Origin: Diphasiastrum complanatum
Lineage: Eukaryota > Streptophyta > Lycopodiopsida > Lycopodiales > Lycopodiaceae
Length of the DNA stretch: 64,000 nucleotides
NCBI GenBank assembly: GCA_029204225.1
Contig: CM055111.1
Location: 43,218,815 to 43,282,814, forward strand
Direction of reading: 5' to 3'
Numbering within the stretch: position 1 is the first letter of the stretch; each line of letters starts with the position of its first letter. The notes beneath the pieces were generated by a model, which was given only the letters and a program-made list of their open reading frames with translations, made no database searches and was not told the origin of the DNA. A program made the translations under genes and the position numbers. Below, one piece after another: positions 48,831 through 60,440 of the stretch.

Positions 48831-51189
48831 ATTCTGAGTCTAGTCAAGCCTTGAAAACCTCTGTTCTAGTCAATAAAGCATTACTATGACATCATCGCTT
48901 AGGACACTTGAATTATGCATATGTTTTGAACATGTCTGGACAGTTCATGGCTCTTGATCTCGACTATCCTTTTGGTAAGGTCGATCTCCCTGTCTGTCAT
49001 AGCTGCATCTTTGGAAAGTAGGCTAGGATTCCTTTTAGATCAAACCATAGGCATGTAGCAAAAGATCTGTTAGATGTTGTTCATACAGATATATGTGGAC
49101 CTATGTAAACTCCTTCATTGCTAGATGCAAAGTATTTCATTACTTTTATTGGCGAATTCTCTAGAAGAACAGTTGTTTATTTTATTAAACAAAAATCAGA
49201 GACTTTCATCAAATTCAGACAATTCAAAGAGCATGCTGAGAATCAAACTGGCAAACGAATCAAAGCACTGAGGTCAAATAATGGGGGAGAATACATCTCC
49301 AACAAATTCAAGGAGTACTGTGTTAACAACGACATTGAACAACAATAAATTACCTCTTATTTGCCTCAGTCAAATGGTCTTGATGAGAGAAAGAATAGAA
49401 CCTTAGTTGAATCGGCAAAGTGCATGTTATCACATGCGACACTTCCAAGTGCTTTTGGGCTGAAGATGTTTCAACAACAACCTATATTCAGAACAAATGT
49501 CCTACTAAAGGCCTCTCAAACAAAACACCATTCGAAGTTTGGACAGTTACCAAACCTTCTTTATCAAACTTACGAGTTTTCGGATATACTGCTTTTGCGC
49601 AGGTACCTCGTGATCTCAGGAAGAAGCTAGACTTCCAGAGTATCAAATGTGTTTTCATGAACTACACTACTTCAAATCAAGCCTACAAGTTGTTCAATCC
49701 CATCGAGTCGAAGATATTCACTAGCCGGGATGTCATCTTCATTAAAGATCAGTTTCAAGATCTCAAAGGAAAGGACAGTTCCCATGTAGCCAACTTATCA
49801 GATTCTCTTGATGCATTGAATTTTCCAATTCCTCAGTCGACTATTCTCATTGAAGGTCCAAGATCTTCTACTTTTGACAAACAACAAATCAACGTCGAAT
49901 CATAAGATGATGATGTTGCAGATCAACAACTATAGCATGATGGAAACTTCTTGTATTACCCAAAAGATCATCAAGGACTAGCAGACCACCTGAGAGATAT
50001 ATCGACGTGTTTGCAACCTATTTTGTTTAGGAATCGACGTCTGTCCAAGAGGCACTCAGTAAGCCTGATTCAGATCTCTGGAAAGAAGCTATGGATAAAG
50101 ATTATGCATCTCTTATCAAGAATCAGATATGAACAATTGTCGAATTACCTGCTAGCAAAAACGTAGTTGATTGCAAATGGATTTTCAAAGTCAAGTACAA
50201 CGCAGATGGAAGCATCAACATGAGAAAGACACTGTCGTCAGAGGATTTTCTCAGATATACAACGTCGATTACACTGAGACCTTTAGTCCAGTGGTCAAAC
50301 ATTTTTCTATTCGAGTTTTGCTATCATTTGCCGCTGCAGCAGATTTGAAAATACATCAAATGGATGTACAAACAACATATCTCAATGGAGTTATCAAAGA
50401 AGACATTTACATGGTGCAACCATAAGGTTATATTATCGAGGGTAAACACAATCATGTGTGTAAACTCCATAAGACACTTTATGGCTTGAAGCAATCTGCT
50501 CGAGCATGGTTTCAAACGATCAATACTTTTCTTATTGATCGCGGCTACACACCTAGCTCTTCAGAGTCAAACGTTTACTTCAAAGCAGTGCAGTAGTTTT
50601 TATCATTATCACTTTATACGTGGATGATACATTGCTTTTCAGCAACAGTACCGATTTGATAAAAGAGGCCAAGATAATGCTATTTTCCAGATTCAACATG
50701 ACTGATCTGGGCAAAGCTCATTTCTGCCTTGGTATACAAATCCACAGAGATAGAAAACAGAAGTTGGTCTACATTACACAACATAGGTACATCTACAACA
50801 TGTTAGTCAGATATAATCTGATGAATTGCAAGTTAACTCTCTCACCAATGGAACCAAGTCTCAAATTGTCAAAGGACCAGTGTCCCTAAACAATTAATGA
50901 GAACCAGCAGGATGCATGAGTATCCTCACCATTCTATTATAGGATCTCTTATATACGCCATGATCTGTACTAGGCTAGACATAGCTTTTGCAGTGAGCTC
51001 TCTCAATCAGTTTATGACTAACCCTGGTATAACACATTGGAAGGCTCTTATCATAATCATGAGATATCTTCGAGCTATTATGGACTTTTGCATTTGTTAT
51101 GAAACAGTCGGCAACGACAAACTCAATTTACTCAGTGGTTACACAGATGCAAGTTGGACAGGAGATGTAGACACTCGTAAATCTACACC
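48820..51189 (+). pseudogene. inverted copia segment: integrase, RT, RNase H start
   Basis: Plus strand, opposite to the rest of the element. GAG-pre-integrase HHRLGHLNYA (with TGA for the usual Trp at 48887-48889), integrase DICGP, RSNNGGEYIS (second catalytic Asp changed to Asn, AAT 49277-49279) and NGLDERKNRT (Glu kept). Reverse transcriptase includes VDYTETFSPVVK, MDVQTTYLNGVIKEDIYM, YGLKQSARAW, YVDDTLLFS (about 50615) and RNase H SGYTDASWTGDVDTRKST. Several stops and frameshifts. Confidence 0.85.
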
Positions 51190-52330
51190 TTATGACCTAA
51201 ATCTGTAATTCTACTTATTGATAACAGATTTGTAGAGAGTTTAGGAACATATAAGACCTTTGATATTAATTTGAACTGATCATGCTGGAATCGCAATCTT
51301 ACAGAACCTTCACCTTCAATAGTGTGAGTACTATTGTCACCAAGATGAACAAATTTCTTTGTGTTGTAAGGCGTGTAAGAGTTGAAGATCTCACACGAAA
51401 ACCATGAATCATAAAAAAATGTGCTTTGATCTTTGACCATGAATGCGCCTTTGTCCACTTCGACCTGGAGAGATGATGAAACTATGTTTGCTTGTTGATC
51501 AGGTTGTTTGGCTACGTTCTTCGCTTGGAGAATCCGGCAATCCTTGATCTCATGGTTATTGCGCTTGCAATACCTACAAAACATCTTCTTCTTCGATTGT
51601 GAATCTGATGATTGTGCTTGACTTTGAGTCTATTTCTGATTCGTTGTAGCCTTCTTGGAGCTTTTCTGCTTCTGTCGCTTAGAGCCTTTGTTGACATATA
51701 GAGCATGAGAGGAGGAAGTAGACGAAGTGTCTTGACTTCTCCTATTGTCTTCTTGCAGCAACATAGTGAAAACTTTAGTAAGAGTTAAATCTGAGTGTGT
51801 CGATATGATCATCACCTAGTTCTCATATGTAGAGGGCAAGCTTGAAAGCAATGTCATAATTGCATCTTGATCGTCTATGACTGATCCGATAGCAGCCATC
51901 TGTTGCAAGAGATTCTTAAACTGGTTAATGTGACTCTGAAGAGAATCACCAGTAGACATCTTGAAAGTGAAGAATTTCTTTTGTAGATGTAACTTAGTAG
52001 TTACGTCCCTCACGTCATATAGTGAGTTCAGGATGTCCCAAACGTCTCTTGACGTTTTAGCTTCAGCTATGTGTCCAATGTGTGTATCTGATATATTGAG
52101 GATAATAAGCGCAAAAGCTTTATCATCTTTTGATTTCCACTTGAGTTGTCGTCTTCAGGTTTTATTTATGTACATGTAACAACATCCCATAATTCGTTGG
52201 CAATTAGCAAGGTCTTCATCTTAATCTCCACAAATGATAATTGGATCCATTCAGCTTGTCTACAATGAGACCGACTTTGAGAATCCATCTGGAACTTAGT
52301 ATGTCGATTGTATCGATGACGCTAAGATGC
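51190..52330 (-). pseudogene. copia gag and protease
   Basis: Minus strand: gag TKLHLQKKFFTFKMSTGDSL, HINQFKNLLQQMAAIGSVID, LLSSLPSTYEN; a finger with FCRYCKRNNHEIKDC near 51580 (C..C...H....C); then FFYDSWFSCEIFNS (protease site damaged), VLYVPKLSTNLLSISRITD and LGHKV, where the minus-strand coding ends at the inversion junction. Confidence 0.8.
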
Positions 52331-52440
52331 AGTAATGCCAACAATAGGAAATCAATTCTTGATACTGAAAGGTTTGAAAAGCACTAAAGAGTATGATTAT
52401 CAATTTGATATCGCGAAAGATATCAAGTATTAGAGATTTC

Positions 52441-52495
52441 GTTCTGATACCATGTCGGTATCAAATAAAGAAGTAGTGAAATTGCTCTGATACCA
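52441..52495 (-). promoter_or_regulatory. primer binding site, present twice
   Basis: Adjacent to the LTR the minus strand reads TGGTATCAGAGC (52495-52484). A second TGGTATCAGAAC lies 44 bp further in (52453-52442 region), also preceded by an LTR-like GACA. Only the first abuts the LTR. Confidence 0.75.
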
Positions 52496-53298
52496 TGTCA
52501 AAAAGAGGTGTGTGAAGATAGGTCGAACTCGAAAAGAAACGAACTCGAAAGAAACAAATGAAAAATAATTCGAGTGTCTAGAAAGAAAACTTTTTGTGCA
52601 TGGTGGAATAAACTATCTTCCTCTTTCACAATGCATGACTACACTTATCAATTTCAAACAAAACAATAGTGATAGAAATCATGTTTGATCTTATAGTAAC
52701 TAACTTTGGAATCATCAGTACTACAATGATCAAGTAGCCAAACAATTAAGCATTGAATTATCAGACAAATAATTTGTTGCGAAACGCTAGACAAATAATT
52801 AGTCGCGAAGAACTACATAAATGCATACATTCTGAGACGAAGCTGAATGCAATAAATGATAGCATTGATTCAGTATGAAAACGAAACATAAACAAATGAG
52901 TACAATAAGTTGCGGATCGAGGCCACGTACTCTATGTTATCTCTGAGCGGCTAAAATGAAAGTCTGAATTAAGCGCAATGCTGATAAGCAGTAGCACAAT
53001 AGCAATATCTAAAACGACTCTAAAAAGTGAGCTGGAATGCTCAAGAGTGTTCAAGCTCGCAGGCTTGAGTGTGAGAGAGAGCTAACTATTCAAATGCTTC
53101 TTCTGATAATTTTGATAATGAAACTGTATGAATATGAACAGCTATTTATACTAAGAAATTAGGTCATTAAATGTGATCGCCAGTTGGTTGGTGATCCGCT
53201 GGCATCCATCCGGTTCCTTGTCATTGATTGCTGATAAGCGGTGGAAATTGGCCGTAAACAGTCTGTCTGCATAAATGAACCAAACTATCACTTCTACA
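52496..53298 (-). repeat. copia LTR, right (5' LTR of the minus element)
   Basis: TGTCAAAAAGAGG to CTTCTACA. Same sequence family as 47694-48482. It contains TTATACT near 53150 and an extra stretch of about 15 bp near 52880. Confidence 0.85.
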
Positions 53299-53299
53299 A

Positions 53300-53559
53300 A
53301 AATGAACTAAAACAGCCACACGCGACATTGTCACAAAAAAACGACTGTGTCAGGATTTTGCGAAAAACCCGGTATTTCTGCAGACTGTGTTAAAACACTT
53401 GTAAATTTGCAGATTGTGTAAAAGCACGGGAAAATCCGCAGAACTGGATAAACAATAGATGAAGATTAAAACCGATTAGTCGACTAGTAAGAAGGAGACT
53501 AATCCAACATATCTATACCAACCAACTTAGAGGTACTGGATTTAGAGCTCCCACCAAGT
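53300..53559. repeat. short tandem units of about 30 bp
   Basis: GACTGTGT-, GATTGTGT- and GAACTGG-led units with TTGCA/CCGCA ends, at about 53345-53450. Position in the gypsy element suggests a gag linker or spacer. Confidence 0.45.
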
Positions 53560-53790
53560 GTTATGGATGTGGAGAAAACCATAGGATTTTCGAGTGCCCT
53601 AACAAGCCACAAGGTGATTTTGTACTATTATGTCGTGACTGCGGGTATGGACACCCATATCTGACGTGTCAAATGAGAAAGGAGAAACAAGGAAAGGTCT
53701 CTATCCCTTTACACCTGATGAGTGTGGTAGGAGATCCCAAGCCATCTACGATGCCTATATTCATCCAGACTAGAGCCCAAAAATGAAAAT
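53560..53790 (+). pseudogene. gypsy tandem zinc knuckles
   Basis: CYGCGENHRIFEC and CRDCGYGHPYLTC, two CX2CX3HX4C knuckles separated by about 15 residues, nucleic-acid-binding motifs from the end of gypsy gag. A stop follows (TRAQK*). Confidence 0.8.
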
Positions 53791-54083
53791 AAAATGAGCC
53801 ATCAAGTCCGCCACTACCGCCCCTGCTAGTGGATCATCCGGTTCATTATATGTAGGTGAATACCCAGATCCCACAGTTGAGCAAGGTAACTTTAGATGCA
53901 TCAAGGAGTGGGTGAAAGAAGCTCAAGCCCTAGACCAAGCTAGAGAGGGCCTGAGAGCATGACCAACATCAGCCCGAAGGCGAGAATGATCAATGCCACA
54001 CCGCTGCCCCTCGCTCCCTAGTAAATCCAAGGTTACTGTAGTTCATCTGTGAAACCGGACAGAATGCGCAGGAACATTCTGGA

Positions 54084-56888
54084 ATGGAAGTCCTTTTCCA
54101 TAGCAAAGACACAGAAATGGTTGTGTTAATGCCCAGAGCTAAGAGAGAACCCATAGAAGAAACCTCCCAAGGAGCCAATGTTTCTGAAGGTCTAGCTCGC
54201 ACAAAAGAGATAGATCTAGCTGAGAAGGGAGAGGAAAGTCGTATGGTATTAGTAGGAGAGGAACTCGAAGATCTCAAAGCACTTCTTCACAAATACCGCA
54301 AGTGTCTTGCTTGTAATTACGCTGAGCTGAAGGGCATATCACTAGATGTTGTGGTTCACACCATTACACTGGTTGATGGTGCAAAATCCGCAGTTAGTAG
54401 GCCCTATGGGTTTAATCTGCACTACGCCCAGCTAATCCAAGAAGAGTTGAAAAAGCTTCTAAATGTAGGATTCATCTACGAGATGGAACACACTGATTGG
54501 CTATCACCTATTGTGATAGTACCTAATAACAACGAGAAACTTAGAATCTATGTGGACTACAAGAAGCTGAACGCTATGACCAACAAGGACCATTTTCTTT
54601 ACCATTCACGGAAAATGCGTTAAAGAGAATAGTCGGAGTAGAAGCCTGTAGTTTTCTAGATGAGTTTAGTGGCTATCATCAGGTGTAGATAGCCCTACAA
54701 GATTAGCACAAAATTGCATTCTCCACTGAGTGGGAAGTGTATGCATATAGAGTGATGTCATTTGGATTGTGCAATGCTTCGCACCTTTCAACAAGTGATG
54801 AGCTATGTCTTCAAGAACTTTTTTCAAAAATTTCTTGAAATTTTCATGGACGACTTGTGTGTCCACTCCTCTAGAGCCCAACATCTAGCTTGCTTAGAGA
54901 AAGTGTTCATCCAATGTCAATTATTCGACATATCCCTAAACTCGGCCAAATGCCAATTTCTGGTCATGCACCGCATAGTGCTAGGCCACGTAATTTTGAG
55001 ACATGGTATCGCCACTGACATCAACAAGATCCACATAATACTTGCTTTGCCTGAGCCAGGAACTGTACGTGAAGTATACATCTTTATGGGGCATTGCAAC
55101 TATTATTGGAGGTTTAAGCTGGCCCGTTTGATCTACCAAATGGCCATCCAACTAGAGTGGACAACTAAAGCCACTCAGGCTTTCACAAGCTCACACTTAG
55201 TCACTAGGACCCCCCTCCCCATCTGGACCATAGAATTCCATGTCCATACAGACACCTCTAAGTATGCCATAAGGAGTGTTCTGACACAGCCTAGGAAGTA
55301 CAAGAAGGATTACTTGATCTATTTCGCCAGTAGGCAATTAATTCCTGCAGAGATGAACTACACAACCATTGTAATGAGAAGCACTAGCCATGGTATATAG
55401 CGTGAAGAAATTCCACCAATACCTGCTAGCCAATCCATTCGTCTTCTTTGTAGATCACCAACCCCTATTGTATATGGTAATCATGCACAACTGGATGGAT
55501 CACCCGATGGATGCTGCTTCTCCAAGAGTTCAACTTTAAAATAGTTGTTTGCAAAGGGAAAAAACACTATCTGGCTGATCACCCCTCACAGATACGCAAT
55601 ATTCTTGAGAGTAGAGGGGACGATGATGAACTCCCTGACGCCATCCTATTCCACGTTGATGTCGTTCCTGAGTGGGCTGCCGATATTGTTGGATATCTTA
55701 TGTCGGGACGTCCTCCCCCTGAGATGAGCAAGGTAGAATGATGTAGGTTAATCATTAGATCTGCCCTTTTCATGTTGATATCATGATAGCTTTATCGCAT
55801 CTGTAACGATGGAATCATACTCCGTTGTGTCCTATTGCATGAACTGTCCCAAGTCATAAGTATCTCCCATGAAGTAATGGGGGGAGGGGGGGATTTCGCC
55901 GTCTAAGCTACCAATATGAAAGTGCTGCAACACAGTCTGTGGTGGCCCACAATGTTCAACGATATTCACTATCAAGTCAAAAGGTGTGACGTGTGCCAAC
56001 GACAACCAAAACTAGGGAAAGGATAGAATGTCATTACGACCTATACTAGCTGAAATGCCATTTGAGAAATGGGGCATTGACTATGTCGGCCCTATTCGTC
56101 TAGCTGCCTGTAGCTTTCAAGCTCGCTATATCATCGTAGCCACCGACTACTTAACCAAATGGGTAGAAGCCAAAGTGGTGAGAAAGGCTGGTGCCAACTC
56201 CACTACTAAATTCATGTATGAAAACATCCTAGTACATTTTGGGTGCCCACTAGAACTCGTGAGTGATCGCGGAACACATTTCCTAAACAAGACTATTACT
56301 CAACTGTTGTCCTTTTATCTAGTTGTCCATAAGAAGAGTACACCCTATTACCCGCGCTGCAATGGACAAGCATAATCATCAAACATGATCCTCTACGAAA
56401 TTATCATGAAGATGGTTGAAGCTTCGCGATTGGATTGGGAACATAAGCTTCATGCAGCTTTATGGGCTTTCATAACCACATTCAAAGTGAGTACTAAACA
56501 AACTCCATTTCAAATGGTATATGGACAGGAAGCTGTAATGTCTGCTGAGTTTGTCATTCCAAGTCTGAGAGTCACCATCACCGAACAACTTAGTACAGAG
56601 GAATCCACCAAGAGGAGATTAGACAACCTTCTTCAACTTCATGAAACTCGCGTCCTAGTGCTTCACACCCTAGCTATAGAGAAACAACAACGGAAGACAT
56701 GGCACGATCAAAATATCAAGACCAAGGATCTCGTTAAGGGAGAATTGGCCCCATTATACAATGCCAAGGCACATAAAGACAAGCTTAAGTTTCAAGGAGA
56801 AGGACCATACAAGGTAGTAGAGATCCGACCTAATGGCGTAGCCATTCTCGCTAACTTGCAAGGCAATTTGCTAGACACACCCATTTAA
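54084..56888 (+). pseudogene. gypsy pol: reverse transcriptase, RNase H, integrase
   Basis: Reverse transcriptase: ALLHKYRKCLACNYAELKGI, GFIYEMEHTDWLSPIVIVP, VDYKKLNAMT (54084-54623), FLDEFSGYHQV, FGLCNASRTFQQVM and FMDD (54843-54854, in place of YVDD/FLDD). RNase H: HVHTDTSKYAIRSVL (55240), SRQLIPAEMNY, DHQPLLY, YLADHPSQI. Integrase: CDVCQRQPKLGKG (zinc-finger end), WGIDYVGPI and VSDRGTHF carry the two Asp; the catalytic Glu in NGQA-E-SSN is replaced by TAA (56373-56375). The tail GPYKVVEI ends at 56888. Multiple frameshifts. No chromodomain seen. Confidence 0.88.
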
Positions 56889-56989
56889 TAGCAGCATGTT
56901 GCATCACTACTATTCAGCTGATGGTGAGCTCATGGATATGCCGGAAGCACCATCCTCATCATCATCTTCCTCTCATGACGAGCCATCCA

Positions 56990-57600
56990 CACCCCGTTAG
57001 CTAGCCTAGGTTTAGTAGATCTAGATAGATAAATTAGATTGTTGTCAATTAAGATAGAGGATAGAGTAGACTAGTTAAACATTGACGATAGTTTAGATCT
57101 AGATTGTTAGGAGTCAAATTCTTAGCATCCAAATTAGATCTAGAATAAATAGGTAGTATAGATAGGTAGGTGAGTTAGTTAAGTTAGATTAGCTCAGCTT
57201 AGCTAGGAAAATTAGTTGTCAACTAGGTAGTTTCGGTTCAGATGGATCTGTTAGGTAGTTAGCTAGCCTAGGTAATTTTACGTTAGATGATCTAGACCCA
57301 ATGACTAGGATTAATCTAGAAAGGCTAATTAGATCTAGGTATTTAGGTCAACTAGGATAGGCTTAGGATCAGTTAGAATTAGAATAGCAGATCGTGACCC
57401 ATAGACTAGGGTAGTTACCAACCGCGACCGTTAGATAGATTAGAATAGCTTATCTTGTTAGAAAGTTAGGAAGCTTAGGTACTCATGTAAATTAGATAAA
57501 TAGGTAGGTTAGCTAGTAGTCTAGACTAGCTTGGGTAAGTCCAGATTAGATAGGTAAAATAAGTTAGAACTTAAGTAAATTAGATTATGACAGAAGATCT
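56990..57600. repeat. TAG/TTAG-rich degenerate tract
   Basis: About 600 bp densely built from TAG, TTAG, TAGAT and CTAGG words on the plus strand (for example TTAGATAGATTAGAATAG). No fixed period by eye. It may be an eroded simple repeat at the gypsy 3' end. Confidence 0.65.
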
Positions 57601-57604
57601 ATTG

Positions 57605-57860
57605 TAGTCAAACATTCAGTTATGGTGTAGCTGCAATTTCATGGAGCAACAGAAAGCAACCTACAGTAGCCTTATCTTCGACAAAAGCTGAATATCGTGC
57701 ACTCAACAATGCTACACAAGAAGTTGTATGGTTATGAAGATTGTTTGTTGATTTAGGTCAACCACAAGTGGATGCGACTACTATCTCTTGTGACAACCAA
57801 AGCTGCATTCACCTTGCCAAAAATCTAGTTCTACATGCTCGAACTAAGGAAGCATTATGA
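57605..57860 (+). pseudogene. copia RNase H fragment
   Basis: SYGVAAISWSNRKQPTVALS, STKAEYRALNNATQEVVWL, a TGA at 57735-57737, RLFVDLGQPQVDATTISCDN and QSCIHLAKN: the C-terminal copia RNase H. It is fused directly to gypsy reverse transcriptase at about 57860, so it is a truncated insertion remnant. Confidence 0.8.
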
Positions 57861-60432
57861 GTTCTTGGGTTGCCTTTTGGTTTAACAAATGCTCCAACAA
57901 CATTCCAGCAAATGATGAATGATTTGTTTCATCCACATTTGGAGAAGTTTGTGGTAGTGTTCTTAGATGATATTCTCGTCTACATTAAGACCTTTGAGGA
58001 GCACATAGAACACTTAAGAACTATCTTGATGAAACTACGGCAAGAGTTACTCTACGCTAGGGAACCCAAGTGTGAATTCTTTAACCACTAGTTTATCTCA
58101 GTCATAAGAGTTGAAATTTTGATAGAATCTAGTGCAGCATGCAGGTCACATCACACAATCACCATAGCCACTCCTCAGAAGCTCTCAAAGATGGCATAGC
58201 AAAAGTTAATAGATTACAAAGAAACACTGTACATATAGAGTATTCACAAACTGCATGAAAAGGCAAGTGTCCTAAAATTGGCCGACCACCCGTCAAAGGT
58301 CGGGCTCAATATGGCCAAATTTGACCGACAAACTTGGGACATGCCCCCAAGTATAGCAAGTACTGTAAATAACTCTATAAAAGCTAATTATTCCTATGTG
58401 TGGCTACTTGGCTAACCCAAGTAGCCAGCTACGAGATCAGTGCCCGGGTCATGTCCCGATCACAACCATATACAGTAAACCAAATAAATTGTACAGTAAT
58501 TGCATCATGACATTTAGAGCTTATACTAATAAATCAGATCAAAACTAATTTCTAACTATATGATCACTGCTTATGGGATCAACATTGATGAGGATAGAAT
58601 CAAGATAGTGGTTGATTGGCTGATTCTGCAAATTGTGAGACAAGTTAAATAATTTTTGGGATTTACGGTTTTCTTTTGGAGATTCATTGAGGATTATGCT
58701 AAGGTAGCAGCCCCACTCAATAATCTGACAAAAGGGATTGTTAATAAAAAGAAAAAGAGAAATCAACTAGGCTGTGTAGAAATCAACCGAGAAATTGAAA
58801 CTTGCGTCCACTCTCGAGTCCCAAATCAAGATTTGCACATAACATGCACGATGCATGTTGCATCAATCAGTGTTTTGAAAAACTTAAAACTCTGGTTGTT
58901 TCAGCTCCTGTGTTACAAATTGTAGATCCAGATTTACCTTACGTTGTGAGAATTGACTCAAGTGATATTGCAATTGGAGCGGTTCTATTACAAAATGATA
59001 CGCCACTAGTGTTCGAAAGCAAAAAATTCACTGGTCCTCAGTTGCATTATACTACACAAGAAAATGAATAATTTGCAGTTATCCATGCACTTAAAACTTG
59101 GAGACACTACTTGTATGATAGTAAGTTTATAACATATACGGATCACCAGCCTCTTAAGTATTTTGGCAATCAACATGATCTTCGAGGGAGGAAAGCCCGA
59201 TGGGCCGAATTGATGCAAGAATTCGATCATGAAATCCATTATATAAGAGACAACTCGAATCAAGTTGCGGATGCTCTTAGTCGGATTGGTGAAGTGAACG
59301 AATTGTCAAGCACCCAGATTTCACGGATCTATATCTTTCAATGAGAGAAAAAATGAAAATGATTTCCATTTTGGTCGTATTTGGAACATTGTTTGGACTG
59401 GAAGAGATGAGAACAATGTTGAGTCAAGTTCACAGGGGTCTCAACTAACAAAGAGATATAAGACATACCAGCTAACTCAACTACTAAGGCTTCTGATTTA
59501 GCCCAAATCTTTGTTGAAAGATCATTTTGGTTGTATGGACTGTCGAGTGACATTTTAGTGATATAGATCCTAAGTTCACAGGTCACTTCCGGTCAACAAT
59601 ATTCCATAAATTAGAAATTTCCCTTAGTTTAAGTTCTTCTGATAATCCTGAATAAGATGACCAAACAGAAAGGACTAATCAGACTATGGAAGATATGTTG
59701 AGGACATATGTTTCTCACAGGAAATCTCATTGGGAAGACTTCCTTCCTCTGATTGAGTTTGCATACAATAGTAGAAAGCATTCTGCTACATGTTACAGTC
59801 CTTTTATGCTTATGGACAATTTTCATCCTAGATCTCTTGTTAATGTGGAGACAAAATCTATTAAGATCCAGTTGATGATTTTCTGCATGATATGCAAGAA
59901 ATGCTGCAAGTGGCTAAGGATAGTATTTGGAGTGCTCGGGATAGAGCTCAGCACTATGCCAATCTTAAGATATCTCCCAGAGGTTTTAAAGTTGATGATT
60001 GGGTATATCTTAGAATACCAAAAGATTATAAGACATTATGTACCAGAAAGCATTATAAATTGTCTACTCGATATTGTGGACCATTCAGAATTGTACGAAA
60101 AATTGGTTTTTTAGCCTATGAACTAGATTCGCAAGGCAAATCTACTACACACCCAGTTTTTCATGTGAGCCGATTAAAATTAAGTCTACATAGAGTTGAT
60201 AAAATTGGATATGATGAGGATCTATTTCACTTATCACTTAGTGTACTTTAGAACATGAGAAAGTGCCTAGAACCAAAGATAAACAATTGAGAAATCATTC
60301 TATCTTTGAGTGCTTGATTCAATGGAAAGGTCGGGGACTGAGGATGATGATTCATGGGAGAGAGTTGATAGCATTAAAAAGAATTTTCCAAAGTTCCACT
60401 TTTGAGGACATGAGCAGTTCAAGGGGGAAGAA
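57860..60432 (+). mobile_element. chromodomain-type Ty3/gypsy remnant
   Basis: Begins inside reverse transcriptase and ends at a purine tract (AAGGGGGAAGAA, 60421-60432) and the 3' LTR. The N-terminal half of pol and gag are missing. An insertion of about 460 bp interrupts RT near 58100-58560, and the first half of integrase is deleted near 59345-59450. Confidence 0.75.
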
Positions 60433-60440
60433 TGATATGT
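57865..60440 (+). pseudogene. gypsy RT, RNase H, integrase and chromodomain remnants
   Basis: LPFGLTNAPTTFQQMMNDLF and FLDDILVYI (RT, 57870-58090), then, after the insertion, YGINIDEDRI and FLGFTVFFWRFIEDYAKVAA. RNase H: IDSSDIAIGAVLLQNDTPLV, TDHQPLKYF, ADALSRI. Integrase: only the end of the catalytic core, with DDQTERTNQTMEDMLRTYV (catalytic Glu), EFAYNSRKH and FKVDDWVYLR. Chromodomain-like tail: FECLIQWKG, then, in another frame, EDDDSWERVDSIKKNFPKFH, typical of chromoviruses. Frameshifts and stops throughout. Confidence 0.8.
58100..58560. mobile_element. insertion of about 460 bp in gypsy RT, possible solo LTR
   Basis: RT coding breaks after QFISVI-like sequence and resumes with YGINIDEDR. 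The intervening sequence starts near TTGATAGAATCTAG and contains CTATAAAAG at about 58375. It has no ORF. Exact ends and a target duplication could not be fixed. Confidence 0.5.

Larger units (their letters stand above)
47694..53298 (-). mobile_element. copia retrotransposon with an internal inversion
   Basis: Two LTRs flank the element (47694-48482 and 52496-53298). The primer site is at the inner edge of the right LTR on the minus strand, so the element is in minus orientation. Gag-protease (52.1-51.19 kb) and the C-terminal RNase H (48.83-48.51 kb) are on the minus strand, but the GAG-pre-integrase, integrase, RT and the start of RNase H (about 48.82-51.19 kb) are on the plus strand. Broken protein motifs at both junctions fit each other, so a 2.4-kb segment is inverted. 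No clear 5-bp target duplication was found. Confidence 0.85.
46480..57000 (+). mobile_element. Ty3/gypsy retrotransposon split by a copia insertion
   Basis: Gag lies at 46560-47640, a copia element occupies 47694-53298, and the gypsy element resumes with two zinc knuckles (53560-53690), reverse transcriptase, RNase H and integrase up to 56888. All parts share orientation and order, so they read as one interrupted element. Neither gypsy LTR was identified. Confidence 0.7.

Noticed and set aside
47694-53298. Two separate copia elements in opposite orientation
   Set aside because: The broken ends of RNase H and protease fit each other exactly and no LTR lies at the strand switches, so one element with an inversion explains it better.
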